From contig VBHI01000210.1 in the NCBI GenBank assembly GCA_005881495.1, positions 1 to 64,000 on the forward strand: 64,000 nt of DNA, read 5' to 3'. The stretch comes from Chloroflexota bacterium. GTDB lineage: Bacteria > Chloroflexota > Ktedonobacteria > Ktedonobacterales > Ktedonobacteraceae. Below are positions 37,653 to 45,966 of the stretch, in pieces; positions within the stretch are counted from its first letter, which is position 1, and every line of letters begins with the position of its first letter. Both the position numbers and the translations under genes were made by a program. Below the pieces are notes generated by a model. The model did not search any database. It saw nothing but the letters and a program-made list of their open reading frames with translations, and was not told the DNA's origin.

Positions 37653-37702
37653 TTGACAAGGAGATAACAATCAGTTATATTAGATTATAGCAAATAGTTA
37701 TG
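37653..37702 (+). promoter_or_regulatory. promoter with downstream dyad before the XRE-NfeD-flotillin-PspA operon
   Basis: TTGACA (37653-37658), 17 bases, TATATT (37676-37681), then after four bases TATAGC-5-GTTATG (37686-37702), an imperfect version of the perfect dyad at 26299-26315. Promoter boxes, spacer length and dyad offset are identical to those of the 26.3 kb copy, and much of the spacer also matches. Confidence 0.65.
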
Positions 37703-37713
37703 AGGTTGCTGCG

Positions 37714-38202
37714 ATGAATTTATCTGAAAAAATCAAACACCTGCGTGAAGTTGAGGGTGAATTACGCGGCCTCAATCGTTCACTGACACAAACGGAAGTC
37801 GTAAAAATGATGCAAGAAGAACTGCACGAGAGCATCAGCCAGGCGTATCTCTCCCAACTCGAAAAGGGTAAACGCGTACACCTGACGGCGACCAGTCGTG
37901 ATTTATTAGCCAATTTTTTCAAAGTCCACCCCTCATACCTGGTAAGTGATCCCCCTGATTATAGCACCGACCTGCTGAGCGATATGGAGGATGGCGCCGG
38001 CCGTTTTGAACGATGGTTGGTTGCCAGTGCAGCGGAATGGCTCACTGAGCCTGAGATTTATGCTTTTTTCCGGCACTTGAGTGCGGTTGAACATCCAAGG
38101 CGGTACCTGGCTGTTTTTGATCAACTTTTGTATCAGCCAGTCGAAGAACTGGAACGCTTGACACATATACATGCCCCAAATAAAGAAAATGGGAACAGAT
38201 AA
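37714..38202 (+). CDS. XRE-family transcriptional regulator
   Basis: 162 residues. The N-terminal Cro/C1-type helix-turn-helix spans about 5-72 (LTQTEVVKMMQEEL, then SISQAYLSQLEKGKR as the recognition helix region). The C-terminal part is helical and of unknown fold. GAGG lies about seven bases before the ATG. As the first gene of the NfeD-flotillin-PspA group and directly downstream of the dyad, it is the likely autoregulator, comparable in position (though not shown to be homologous) to regulators of actinobacterial PspA operons. Confidence 0.85.
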   Translation: MNLSEKIKHLREVEGELRGLNRSLTQTEVVKMMQEELHESISQAYLSQLEKGKRVHLTATSRDLLANFFKVHPSYLVSDPPDYSTDLLSDMEDGAGRFERWLVASAAEWLTEPEIYAFFRHLSAVEHPRRYLAVFDQLLYQPVEELERLTHIHAPNKENGNR

Positions 38203-38279
38203 GATTGTATTTCTCACTGAGATTAACGTATATGTAAAGGGACCTTGTTTCTCTAACTGAAATTGAAGGGAGCAAAGCA

Positions 38280-39146
38280 ATGCAAATCGCCACAGACCCG
38301 CTTTCCCTGGTTTTCCTTGCCTGTTTTCTCTTTGGGCTGCTCTTTCTCATCGGATCAGCCATTTTAGGAAACCTGGGGCATGGTGGAGGGGCGGATCATG
38401 CAGCTTCACATCATTTTGACTTACACCTGGGTGGGCACGCACAGAGCGGAGCTCCGCACTCTGTAGGGCACACCGGCGGTACACACGTAGTCAGCCAGGG
38501 ATCTGCTCACGCCCCAGGACACGGGGTAACAACGCAGCAGACGACCACGCATAGTACACAGGGATCTACCCTCTCAGTCCTCTCTTATGTCAATCCTACT
38601 TCGATTGTCCTGTTCCTGCTTGGATTTGGTTTCTTTGGGTATGTTTTTCACAACACGACCGGCCTGGCGTTGCCCCTAACAGTAGTATTAGCAGGTGCAA
38701 GTGGATTAGTGATCGCGATATTGATGCTAGTTATGCTCGCCCGTGTGTTTGGCAATAGCGAAGGAGAGACAATACAGGATGTTTCAGATCGCACAGGGCT
38801 GCTGGGAAAAGTGAGCGTGACTATCCACGAAAACGGGCTGGGCGAGATCATCTATATATCCCCTGGCGGCATGCGCAAGAGCGTCCCGGCGCGCAGTATT
38901 GATGGGCGCCGCCTCGAGCGGGATCAAGAAGTAGTCGTTGTCAATTACCAGCAAGGGATTGCAGAGGTTGAGACCTGGGAACGATTTATTCATGAGGAGG
39001 AAGAAGCACAGGATACAGAGAGTGCAGCAAATGCAGCAAATGCAGCATCTCGCACGGACGAATTAGCTAAATTACGCGCATTACTTGAAAATTCAGACAC
39101 TGCTGACACAGAATTAGTGATACGAAAAGACTTACAAAAGGAGTAG
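38280..39146 (+). CDS. NfeD/YqiJ-like membrane protein with OB fold and His-rich loop
   Basis: 288 residues. A first membrane helix at about 10-33 is followed by a loop with about a dozen His (GHGGGADHAASHHFDLHLGGH and beyond), then two hydrophobic segments at about 105-160. Residues about 175-240 form the OB-like beta domain (TGLLGKVSVTIHENGLGEI). This fits the NfeD1b/YqiJ type that pairs with flotillin, as in E. coli yqiJ-yqiK. The role is probably to organise flotillin-rich membrane. The His-rich loop is unusual and could bind metal. AAGGGAG sits eight bases before the ATG. Confidence 0.85.
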   Translation: MQIATDPLSLVFLACFLFGLLFLIGSAILGNLGHGGGADHAASHHFDLHLGGHAQSGAPHSVGHTGGTHVVSQGSAHAPGHGVTTQQTTTHSTQGSTLSVLSYVNPTSIVLFLLGFGFFGYVFHNTTGLALPLTVVLAGASGLVIAILMLVMLARVFGNSEGETIQDVSDRTGLLGKVSVTIHENGLGEIIYISPGGMRKSVPARSIDGRRLERDQEVVVVNYQQGIAEVETWERFIHEEEEAQDTESAANAANAASRTDELAKLRALLENSDTADTELVIRKDLQKE

Positions 39147-39152
39147 TATCGT

Positions 39153-40739
39153 ATGGATCCTTTGATATACCTGGTGATAGGCGTCGCCATCATTGTGGTC
39201 GCCGTTTTTGTTGTCCTCCAGATTGTAGGACGACTGTTGCGTAAAGTTGGGCCGAACCAGGCGCTGATCGTCTATGGTGCAGGCGGGACCAGAGTTATTA
39301 CTGGTGGTTCCCACTTCGTCATACCGCTCTACCAGCGCGCCCAGGATTTCTCACTGGAATTGATGTCCTTTGATGTCGCCCCATCGCAAGACCTATATAC
39401 GACCCAGGGTGTGGCCGTCAATGTCGAGGCCGTTACACAGATTAAAGTGCGTTCTGACGACCAGAGCATCAAAACTGCCGCGGAGCAGTTCCTCAGTAAG
39501 CGCCAGGAAGAACGTGAGAATCTGATTCGCCTGGTGATGGAAGGTCACCTGCGCGGCATCGTAGGTCAGCTTACCGTTGAAGACCTGGTGAAAGACCCCG
39601 AGAATGTGGGTTCCAAGATGCTGAAGACCGTCACTCCCGACATGGAGAAGATGGGGCTGGAAGTCATTTCGTTCACCATCAAAGATGTTCGCGATAAGAA
39701 CGACTATATCAGCAACATGGGCCGTCCGCAAATTGTTGAAATTCGCAAGCAGGCCGACATCGCGGCTGCTCTTGGTCAACGTGATACGCAGATCCAGCAA
39801 GCGAATGCCGCTCGTGAAGCGGCCGTCGCCAAATCTGCCGCCGATCAAGAGCGCGTAAAAGCCGAAGCCGAGTCGCTGGGATTCCAGGCGGAGTCGCAGC
39901 GCAACCTTTCCTTGAAAAAAGCTGCCTTTGATGCCGAAGTGAAAAAGCAGCAGGCGTCCGCCGACAAGGCCTATGATATTCAGGCCAACATGATGCAGCA
40001 GCAGGTTGTTATCGAGGCCGTCAAAGTTACAGAGGTTGAGAAGAACGCCCAGATCAAAGTGCAACAGGCCGAAATTCAGCGCCGTGAACTGGAATTGCAA
40101 GCAACGATCCAGAAGGCAGCGGAAGCGGAACGACGGCGCGTTGAGACGGTGGCGGAAGCGGAACGGCAGCGCATTTACCTGGAAGCTCAAGGTCAGGCTG
40201 ATGCCGCCAAGGCGCGCGGTATCGGTGACGCTGAAGCCAACAAAGCGCGCGGACTGGCTGAGGCAGAGGCTAACCGAGCGCGTGGTCTGGCTGATGCGGA
40301 GGTCATCCGCGCTAAAGGTTTAGCCGAAGCAGAGGTCATTCGTGCCAAAGGTGAAGCTGAAGCCGACGCCATGAAAGTCAAGGCAGCAGCATTCCATGAA
40401 TACAACCAGGCAGCTGTACTGGATAAGCTGCTGACAGGGATGCCTGAAATTGTGCGCGCGATTGCCGAACCATTGAGCAAAGTGGACAAAGTCACCATCG
40501 TCTCCACTGGCAACGGTGATAGCAACAATGGAATTGGCGCCAGCCGTCTCACCGGCGATATCGTCAACATGGTAGCTCAAGTGCCTGCGCTCTTTGAGTT
40601 ACTAAGCGGCACGCGTATTGGTGATTTGTTGAATCGTGTTCCTGCCCTGGCGAATCAAGATGGGGAGCAAGATAAAGCCAATGGGGCAAGGGCTACTGGC
40701 GCAACGAATACCGTCGATGCTACTCCCGGCGAGAAATAA
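39153..40739 (+). CDS. flotillin-like SPFH/band-7 protein (YqiK type)
   Basis: 528 residues. A membrane anchor at about 4-26 is followed by the SPFH domain (about 30-200: GPNQALIVYGAGG, IKVRSDD, ISFTIKDVRDKNDYI). A long Ala/Glu/Lys/Arg coiled-coil follows (about 210-420) with near-repeats such as GLAEAEANRARGLADAEV. The C terminus is short and variable. Flotillins form membrane microdomain scaffolds. The start is nine bases after AGGAG and only six bases after the NfeD-like stop, so the two are co-transcribed. Confidence 0.94.
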   Translation: MDPLIYLVIGVAIIVVAVFVVLQIVGRLLRKVGPNQALIVYGAGGTRVITGGSHFVIPLYQRAQDFSLELMSFDVAPSQDLYTTQGVAVNVEAVTQIKVRSDDQSIKTAAEQFLSKRQEERENLIRLVMEGHLRGIVGQLTVEDLVKDPENVGSKMLKTVTPDMEKMGLEVISFTIKDVRDKNDYISNMGRPQIVEIRKQADIAAALGQRDTQIQQANAAREAAVAKSAADQERVKAEAESLGFQAESQRNLSLKKAAFDAEVKKQQASADKAYDIQANMMQQQVVIEAVKVTEVEKNAQIKVQQAEIQRRELELQATIQKAAEAERRRVETVAEAERQRIYLEAQGQADAAKARGIGDAEANKARGLAEAEANRARGLADAEVIRAKGLAEAEVIRAKGEAEADAMKVKAAAFHEYNQAAVLDKLLTGMPEIVRAIAEPLSKVDKVTIVSTGNGDSNNGIGASRLTGDIVNMVAQVPALFELLSGTRIGDLLNRVPALANQDGEQDKANGARATGATNTVDATPGEK

Positions 40740-40797
40740 GCGGGTAGTGGGTTACAGGGGATATATATATTGGTCATGAACAAAATAATCCAGACCT

Positions 40798-40848
40798 CTG
40801 TAGGGGCCGATTTATCGCGCCCACCGCCGATTTATCGGCCTTCGGTGG
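40798..40848. repeat. dispersed repeat with hairpin (GATTTATCG family)
   Basis: Begins with a TGTAGGGGCCGATTTATCG-type unit and continues into a second GATTTATCG copy. GCCGAT-TT-ATCGGC (40826-40839) is a palindrome nested in CCACCG/CGGTGG (40821-40826, 40843-40848). The same unit occurs as two tandem copies in the gene at 46908. Confidence 0.5.
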
Positions 40849-40940
40849 ATGTTTCGATAGCCGGATGATTTTGGGTGATCGGGCCTGGCTCTCCCATGAG
40901 GTACCAGGTCCGCAATACACAATAGGGGGTCACAGTATAC

Positions 40941-41795
40941 ATGAATCTGTTGGAACGAGTGCTTACCCTGTTAGGGGCAAATCTGAATACAATGATAGAA
41001 AAAGCAGACGACCCTGAGCAGGTGCTGCGGCAGTTGCAGCTTGATATGCGTAACCAGTTGGTCCAGGTGAAGACACAGGTTGCCACGGCCATTGCTGAGA
41101 GCCACAAGCTGCGACAACGGAGCAAAGAGAAAACGGTTGAGGCGGAGACGTGGTTGAGGAAAGCGGAGCAAGCAATCCAACAGAATAACGATGCTGCCGC
41201 ACGTACGGCGCTTACCCGCTACAACGATATCCTCAAGCAGGCAAAGCGTTACGAGCAACTACAAAAGGAGCAGGAACAACTGGTGATTACGATGCGCGGC
41301 GCATTACGCCAGCTTGAAGCAAAGATCTCCGAAGTTGAGACGACGATCGAACTGCTTGTCACACGCAAGCGCAACGCATTACTTCAGCAGCGAGTCTATG
41401 ATACGCTAAATAAGACAGGAGGACTGAAGGAGAATGAGCGAGCGGCTCGCGCACAGGATGCGGTGTTAGAAGCGGAGGCGCGCGCACGAGCGCTGGCAGA
41501 TTTGCATGGCCGTGACCTTTCCGTCCAGCTTGATCAGATGTCTGAAGAGCAGATCATAGAGCGCCAGATGCGTGATCTGAAGGCTAAAAATAAGCCAGCA
41601 CGAGATGTTCCCCTCCTTCAAGAAGGAAAACCGAATCCTTCTCCGCTGATTCCACCGGCGCCACAAGCGAACGATCCGGTGAGGAAAGTGGTGGAAAGTA
41701 GCAGGACCGCTGAGAATACAATGCAAAAGGCAGGAGGCGCCGAAACTCCCGCTAAAGAATTGGATTGGACAGAACTAAAGAAATTATTTGATTAA
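40941..41795 (+). CDS. pspA: PspA/IM30 family membrane-stress protein
   Basis: 284 residues. The N-terminal amphipathic helix MNLLERVLTLLGANLN is followed by a long coiled-coil (about 25-215) typical of PspA/Vipp1. A Pro-rich stretch near 225-240 and a C-terminal charged segment are extra compared with E. coli PspA (about 220 residues). PspA binds stressed membrane and can polymerise. It is the fourth gene of the XRE-led group, separated from the flotillin gene by 200 bases holding a repeat and a hairpin, so it may also have its own promoter. Confidence 0.94.
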   Translation: MNLLERVLTLLGANLNTMIEKADDPEQVLRQLQLDMRNQLVQVKTQVATAIAESHKLRQRSKEKTVEAETWLRKAEQAIQQNNDAAARTALTRYNDILKQAKRYEQLQKEQEQLVITMRGALRQLEAKISEVETTIELLVTRKRNALLQQRVYDTLNKTGGLKENERAARAQDAVLEAEARARALADLHGRDLSVQLDQMSEEQIIERQMRDLKAKNKPARDVPLLQEGKPNPSPLIPPAPQANDPVRKVVESSRTAENTMQKAGGAETPAKELDWTELKKLFD

Positions 41796-41915
41796 CCCCA
41801 TGAAGTAAAGGACAGTGAAGAGGATAATAAAAGCCAGGCCAATGAAAATACCAATGATAAAAGATCTGCGATTTATTTTTCGTTCTTCTTCAGTTGGAGT
41901 AGGTTTTTCGCCCAT
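41784..41915 (-). CDS. 43-residue single-span membrane protein
   Basis: A small gene on the minus strand. The N terminus is MGEKPTPTEEERKINRRSF, followed by one strongly hydrophobic helix (IIGIFIGLAFIILFTVLYF) and a short Gly-Leu-Ile-Lys end. GAGG lies six bases before the ATG. It is convergent with pspA and overlaps its last 12 bases. The charge pattern (Arg-rich before the helix) predicts the N terminus inside. Not recognised as a known family; the good ribosome site and protein-like composition argue that it is real. Confidence 0.72.
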   Translation of the reverse strand: MGEKPTPTEEERKINRRSFIIGIFIGLAFIILFTVLYFMGLIK

Positions 41916-41998
41916 GTCTAACCTCGTTAATAATCAGTAGAGTGGGAAAATCTCCGGTCAACGCCGCTGTTCCCTCTATCTTTTCCAATAACTATTTT

Positions 41999-43828
41999 TT
42001 AATGGAGCGCAGTTGCGATGGCAGCTTCGACATTCGCCATTACTTCCAGGCTCTCCGATGGTTCAGACTCACGAGCGGTCACAAGCACGTGAAACGCATC
42101 TTTGTCGCTGCCAACGAGGCGTATCAAGATATGGCGATTCACGCTGGTAATGACAGTATCTTCATAATCGCCCCAGCCTCCTTCTTGCAATGACCCGACG
42201 ACCCCCCGGAGAATACTACTGAAATAACCACACAAAGCTGAAATATCAATATCGTCGACCGTCACCTGGGCAATAGGTTGACCATCCAGGCCCACGACAG
42301 CAGTGGCGATAAAGCCGGTAATTGAATATCCAAGTGTTTGCAAAGCGGCGACAAGGGACGGATAGTTGCGTTTTGCAGAACGCGGGGGCGGAACTGTTAA
42401 CTTCTCCAAATTTGTCAGGGTCGGGGAATCGCTCGTCTTTCGCGCGGGGGAGAGGCTGCGCAGGGAACCATTAAGCGACGCTTCTTCCTCGGAGGGCTGC
42501 CATTCAGGCGAGTTGGGCTGCTTTTTCGCGCCCGTAGCAGTTTTTGGGAGTGATTGTTGTGGCCCAGCAGGCTGCTTACGCAGGAGTTGATCAGCTTTCC
42601 CGGCGCGCGGTGCTGTCGGTGCTGTCGGCTGCCATCCCGCGAGCGATGGTTTAGCCACCGGTGTGTCCGGAACCTGGGCAGGGCTTGAGAGTGAGGAAGA
42701 GCGCAACATAGGGATTTCAGATGTAGTAGGCTGCTCTATCAGCCAGGATGGGAGATCACCACGCTGGCTTACCGGTGTCTTGCGCACAGGAGAGGGTGTG
42801 ATCTTCGCCGCGGCGGGAAGCGGCAAATCCTCAGGAGCAGGTTTTTCGCTTGAAGTATCCTTGCCTGGTTGAACATTCCTATAGCTCTTGCTCAAATCCG
42901 GCATTTTTGCTGGCTGCTGCCACCATTCCGTCCCTTCATTCCTCTCAGTACTCCCGTTGCGTCCCTCGCTGCCATTACTACTGTTGACCATCTCTTCATT
43001 CCCTGCATGTTCTTTTAAAAACGCATCGTCAAAAGCATTATCCTGCGCAGCCGCAAGTGTGATAAAAGGGCTATCTTCATCTACAACGTGTGGTAGAGAT
43101 AATGAGTGCTGAGGAATAGCCTCATGTTCGCCAGTTGGCTGCCGCAAAGCTGCGTACTTCGCTCGATACTGAAGAGCCTGGAAAATCAAGCGAGAGAGCG
43201 GCTGAGTGACATTTGGGGTAATCTGATCATGCCAAAGTTGATGCGTCACGGTACCGTTTTTATGTGCGGCCAGGGCAAAAAATGCTTCCTCGCCCCTCAA
43301 GGTACCGTATTCGGCCCAGATCAACTCTCCCCCTTGAAAACGCAATATTCCCCGCTCCTCCAGGCCAATACTCACCAGAAGGGCAATACTCTTGCGGCTC
43401 ATGGTAATGATTTGAATGACATCTAGCAAGTCAAAAGAGTCCAGGCTAGCGGAAAAGCCCGTTTGCAGAAGTAAGCGACGCAACTCTTCTTTGAGTTGAT
43501 GGAGGTTTATGGGCTTTGCCAGGTAGCTGACGACGCCGGCCTCTAATGCCTGAGTACGTTCTGAAGGAGAAGCCAATGCGGTAACCATTATCATACGTGT
43601 TTTTGGGCGAAAGGTCCTGAGCCATTGGAGCATTTCAAAGCCATCGGCCCCTGGTGTTTTGAGGTCACCAATAACCACGTCGTATTCTTCCGACCAGACC
43701 AGGCGTATTGCTTCAATCCCACTCTTGACGCCTTGAACAACATAGCCGTCTTTGCAGAGTGAGTTGACAATACTCCGGTTGAGAGTGTCATCATCCTCGA
43801 CCAGGAGGATGCGCCATAGCTCGGACAT
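41999..43828 (-). CDS. response regulator with PATAN (DUF4388) and C-terminal roadblock-like domain
   Basis: 609 residues. Residues 1-120 are a receiver domain with acidic pocket EDD (11-13) and phospho-acceptor D55 in VIGDLKTPG. Residues about 130-245 match the PATAN/DUF4388 type (LLDVIQIITMSRKS; GGELIWAEYGTLRGEEAF). A long low-complexity linker rich in Pro, Ser and Glu follows. Residues about 495-609 resemble a roadblock/LC7 fold (ITGFIATAVVGLDGQPIAQ). Such regulators act on motility or small-GTPase switches rather than on DNA. GAGGTGG precedes the ATG at 43828; a GTG at 43867 is an alternative start. No kinase gene lies nearby. Confidence 0.85.
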   Translation of the reverse strand: MSELWRILLVEDDDTLNRSIVNSLCKDGYVVQGVKSGIEAIRLVWSEEYDVVIGDLKTPGADGFEMLQWLRTFRPKTRMIMVTALASPSERTQALEAGVVSYLAKPINLHQLKEELRRLLLQTGFSASLDSFDLLDVIQIITMSRKSIALLVSIGLEERGILRFQGGELIWAEYGTLRGEEAFFALAAHKNGTVTHQLWHDQITPNVTQPLSRLIFQALQYRAKYAALRQPTGEHEAIPQHSLSLPHVVDEDSPFITLAAAQDNAFDDAFLKEHAGNEEMVNSSNGSEGRNGSTERNEGTEWWQQPAKMPDLSKSYRNVQPGKDTSSEKPAPEDLPLPAAAKITPSPVRKTPVSQRGDLPSWLIEQPTTSEIPMLRSSSLSSPAQVPDTPVAKPSLAGWQPTAPTAPRAGKADQLLRKQPAGPQQSLPKTATGAKKQPNSPEWQPSEEEASLNGSLRSLSPARKTSDSPTLTNLEKLTVPPPRSAKRNYPSLVAALQTLGYSITGFIATAVVGLDGQPIAQVTVDDIDISALCGYFSSILRGVVGSLQEGGWGDYEDTVITSVNRHILIRLVGSDKDAFHVLVTARESEPSESLEVMANVEAAIATALH

Positions 43829-44021
43829 CGCTGCTTCCACCTCAAATGGTTTTTGCTCGCCGCCCACCGGTACACCAGGTATTTGCCATCGTAGCGCACA
43901 ACCACAAATGGCAACAATGCACTTATGCTTGCGGTATTGGGTGGTTGTATTTTACTTGCAAAGTGTATCACGATGCCACCAGGATGACAAGTATATAGGA
44001 CGGTCCGGGTTGTCCCTCAAT

Positions 44022-44051
44022 TTGATGTTCTTTCCTGAAAAATGCTATACT
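44022..44051 (+). promoter_or_regulatory. promoter of rpiA
   Basis: TTGATG (44022-44027), 18 bases, and TATACT (44046-44051) with an extended TG. The start would be about 50 bases before the ATG. Confidence 0.55.
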
Positions 44052-44110
44052 CGAAGCAGGTTAATTGGGAGGCGAGAGCCGCCGAAAAAGGTCTTTCGCC
44101 AGGAGGAAGT

Positions 44111-44815
44111 ATGATTCAAGAAAATGCTCAGCAAGATAACTCGAAACGATTAGTAGGTGAGGCTGCTGCTCAACTCGTTGAAGATGGTATGGTCCTCGGA
44201 CTGGGGACAGGCTCAACAGCAGCGCACCTGTTGTATGCCCTTGCCCAGCGCATCCAGCAAGGCCTGAGAATTATTGGAGGCGTTCCTACGTCAAAGGCTA
44301 CCGAGGAACTTGCCCGTAAACTAGGTATACCTCTCACGACTCTTGATGCTCATCCTGAGCTTGACCTGGCTATCGATGGGGCGGACGAAATTGATCGTCA
44401 ATTATGCTTGATTAAAGGTGGAGGTGGAGCGTTATTGCGCGAGAAGATTGTGGCTTCGGCGGCCCACCGCTTCGTGGTTATCGGAGATACGGCAAAACTG
44501 GTTCCAATGTTAGGTGTCCATTTTCCCTTACCTATCGAAGTCGTGCCCTTCGCGGCGACTCCCGTACACAGACGTTTGGAGTCACTGGGAGCAAAAGCCC
44601 AGGTGCGCCAGCGGGATGGTGAGACGTTCATCACCGATAACGGGAATATGATTATCGATTGTGCTTTTGCGGGCGGGATAAAAGACGCGGTGGATCTACA
44701 AGCACGCCTCAAGGAAATTGTTGGTGTGGTTGAAACGGGCTTGTTTCTGCACATGGTGGAACGAGCGATTATCGGTGGATCAGAAGGGGTAAAGACGCTC
44801 AGGCGCGAATATTGA
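44111..44815 (+). CDS. rpiA: ribose-5-phosphate isomerase A
   Basis: 234 residues. Interconverts ribose 5-phosphate and ribulose 5-phosphate in the pentose phosphate pathway. The motifs GLGTGSTAAH (phosphate loop), DLAIDGADEID (catalytic Asp) and KGGGGALLREKI (catalytic Lys and Glu) are present and complete. The ATG at 44111 lies four bases after AGGAGG (44101-44106); the frame extends upstream to 44042 but overlaps the promoter, so this start is preferred. The panC promoter lies in the spacer after it. Confidence 0.95.
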   Translation: MIQENAQQDNSKRLVGEAAAQLVEDGMVLGLGTGSTAAHLLYALAQRIQQGLRIIGGVPTSKATEELARKLGIPLTTLDAHPELDLAIDGADEIDRQLCLIKGGGGALLREKIVASAAHRFVVIGDTAKLVPMLGVHFPLPIEVVPFAATPVHRRLESLGAKAQVRQRDGETFITDNGNMIIDCAFAGGIKDAVDLQARLKEIVGVVETGLFLHMVERAIIGGSEGVKTLRREY

Positions 44816-44878
44816 AATCCATCGCTGCAACGAAGCTCTCACTTCTACCTACAGTCTGCAAGCGATACAAAGAAGTAA

Positions 44879-44907
44879 TTGCATAGTTTTAGTGCGAATG
44901 ATATACT
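44879..44907 (+). promoter_or_regulatory. promoter of panCB
   Basis: TTGCAT (44879-44884), 17 bases, and TATACT (44902-44907), preceded by the TG of an extended -10. Confidence 0.5.
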
Positions 44908-44989
44908 TGGTACCATTCACAGAGCTGGCGATGTACTCCTGATAAATCAAAGTTGAGTGTCCTGTCGCTACAGGAGCAGGTGCACAAGG

Positions 44990-45874
44990 ATGCAAATAGT
45001 CACTTCAATACAAGAGATGTTGAGCGCACGCGCGAAATTGACCGGTTTTAGCAAGGTCGGCCTGGTGCCAACGATGGGCTTTCTTCACGAGGGACATCTT
45101 TCGCTCGTTCGCCGGGCTCGCGCAGAAAACGATGTGCTCATTGTGAGTATCTTTGTTAATCCAACACAATTTGGTCCGCACGAAGACCTGGAGCGTTACC
45201 CCCGTGATGTACCTCGCGATTTGCAAATGCTAGAAGCGGCGGAAGTAGATTATGTTTTTATTCCCACAGCGGATGAAATCTACCCTCCAGGTTTCGTTAC
45301 GTATGTTGAGCCTACCGGGGTGCTGGCTAGCGAGGGTGAGGGGGCCCACCGGCCGGGACATTTCCGGGGCGTAGCTACAGTTGTACTGAAATTATTTCAG
45401 ATTGTACAGCCTCACCTGGCTTACTTTGGGCAAAAAGATGCACAGCAGGCTGCAGTGATCACTCACATGGTAAGCGATCTCAATCTTGCAATAACTCTGC
45501 GCATCTTAGCTACAATACGCGAAGCCGATGGACTGGCGATCAGTAGTCGCAATGCGTATCTTCAAACAGAGGATCGGCTGGCGGCAAGAGTGCTCTACCA
45601 GGCCTTGCTGGCAGGGCAACAAGCGTTTGAATCCCAGCCAGCTGATGGCCCTCCGGCTGTGGTTCGGGCAATGGTTGAAGCGGTCGCCAGGGAGCCGCGG
45701 GCACACCTGGACTACGCGGAGGTTAGAGACTCTCATAGTTTCGAGGTATCGAAGACGCTTCGTGCCCCGGCTCTACTTGTCATTGCGGCGAGAGTTGGCC
45801 CGGCCCGCCTGATTGACAATTTTTCACTGCGTTCAGATGGAAGTTGGGATACAGGCATTCTTATCCCAAAGTAA
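44990..45874 (+). CDS. panC: pantothenate synthetase (pantoate--beta-alanine ligase)
   Basis: 294 residues. Joins pantoate and beta-alanine with ATP. The N-terminal PTMGFLHEGHLSLV carries the HxGH nucleotide site, IFVNPTQFGP binds pantoate, and FGQKDAQQ with ISSRNAYL follows as in the family. The length is normal. The ATG at 44990 sits after CAGGAGCAGG; the upstream extension from 44957 lacks a better site. It is first in a panC-panB pair, with 92 bases between them. Confidence 0.95.
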   Translation: MQIVTSIQEMLSARAKLTGFSKVGLVPTMGFLHEGHLSLVRRARAENDVLIVSIFVNPTQFGPHEDLERYPRDVPRDLQMLEAAEVDYVFIPTADEIYPPGFVTYVEPTGVLASEGEGAHRPGHFRGVATVVLKLFQIVQPHLAYFGQKDAQQAAVITHMVSDLNLAITLRILATIREADGLAISSRNAYLQTEDRLAARVLYQALLAGQQAFESQPADGPPAVVRAMVEAVAREPRAHLDYAEVRDSHSFEVSKTLRAPALLVIAARVGPARLIDNFSLRSDGSWDTGILIPK

Positions 45875-45966
45875 GGAATCAGGATGATACCCGAGCCGGG
45901 AGGGCGACCACAAGGATTGACCCTACAATGAACGATTTTTCCCAGAGGGGAGAGAAAGGAACTACC

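Noticed and set aside
39393..40190. 265-codon minus-strand frame opposite the flotillin gene
   Set aside because: Arises from the biased codons of the coiled-coil; no ribosome site and no recognisable motif.
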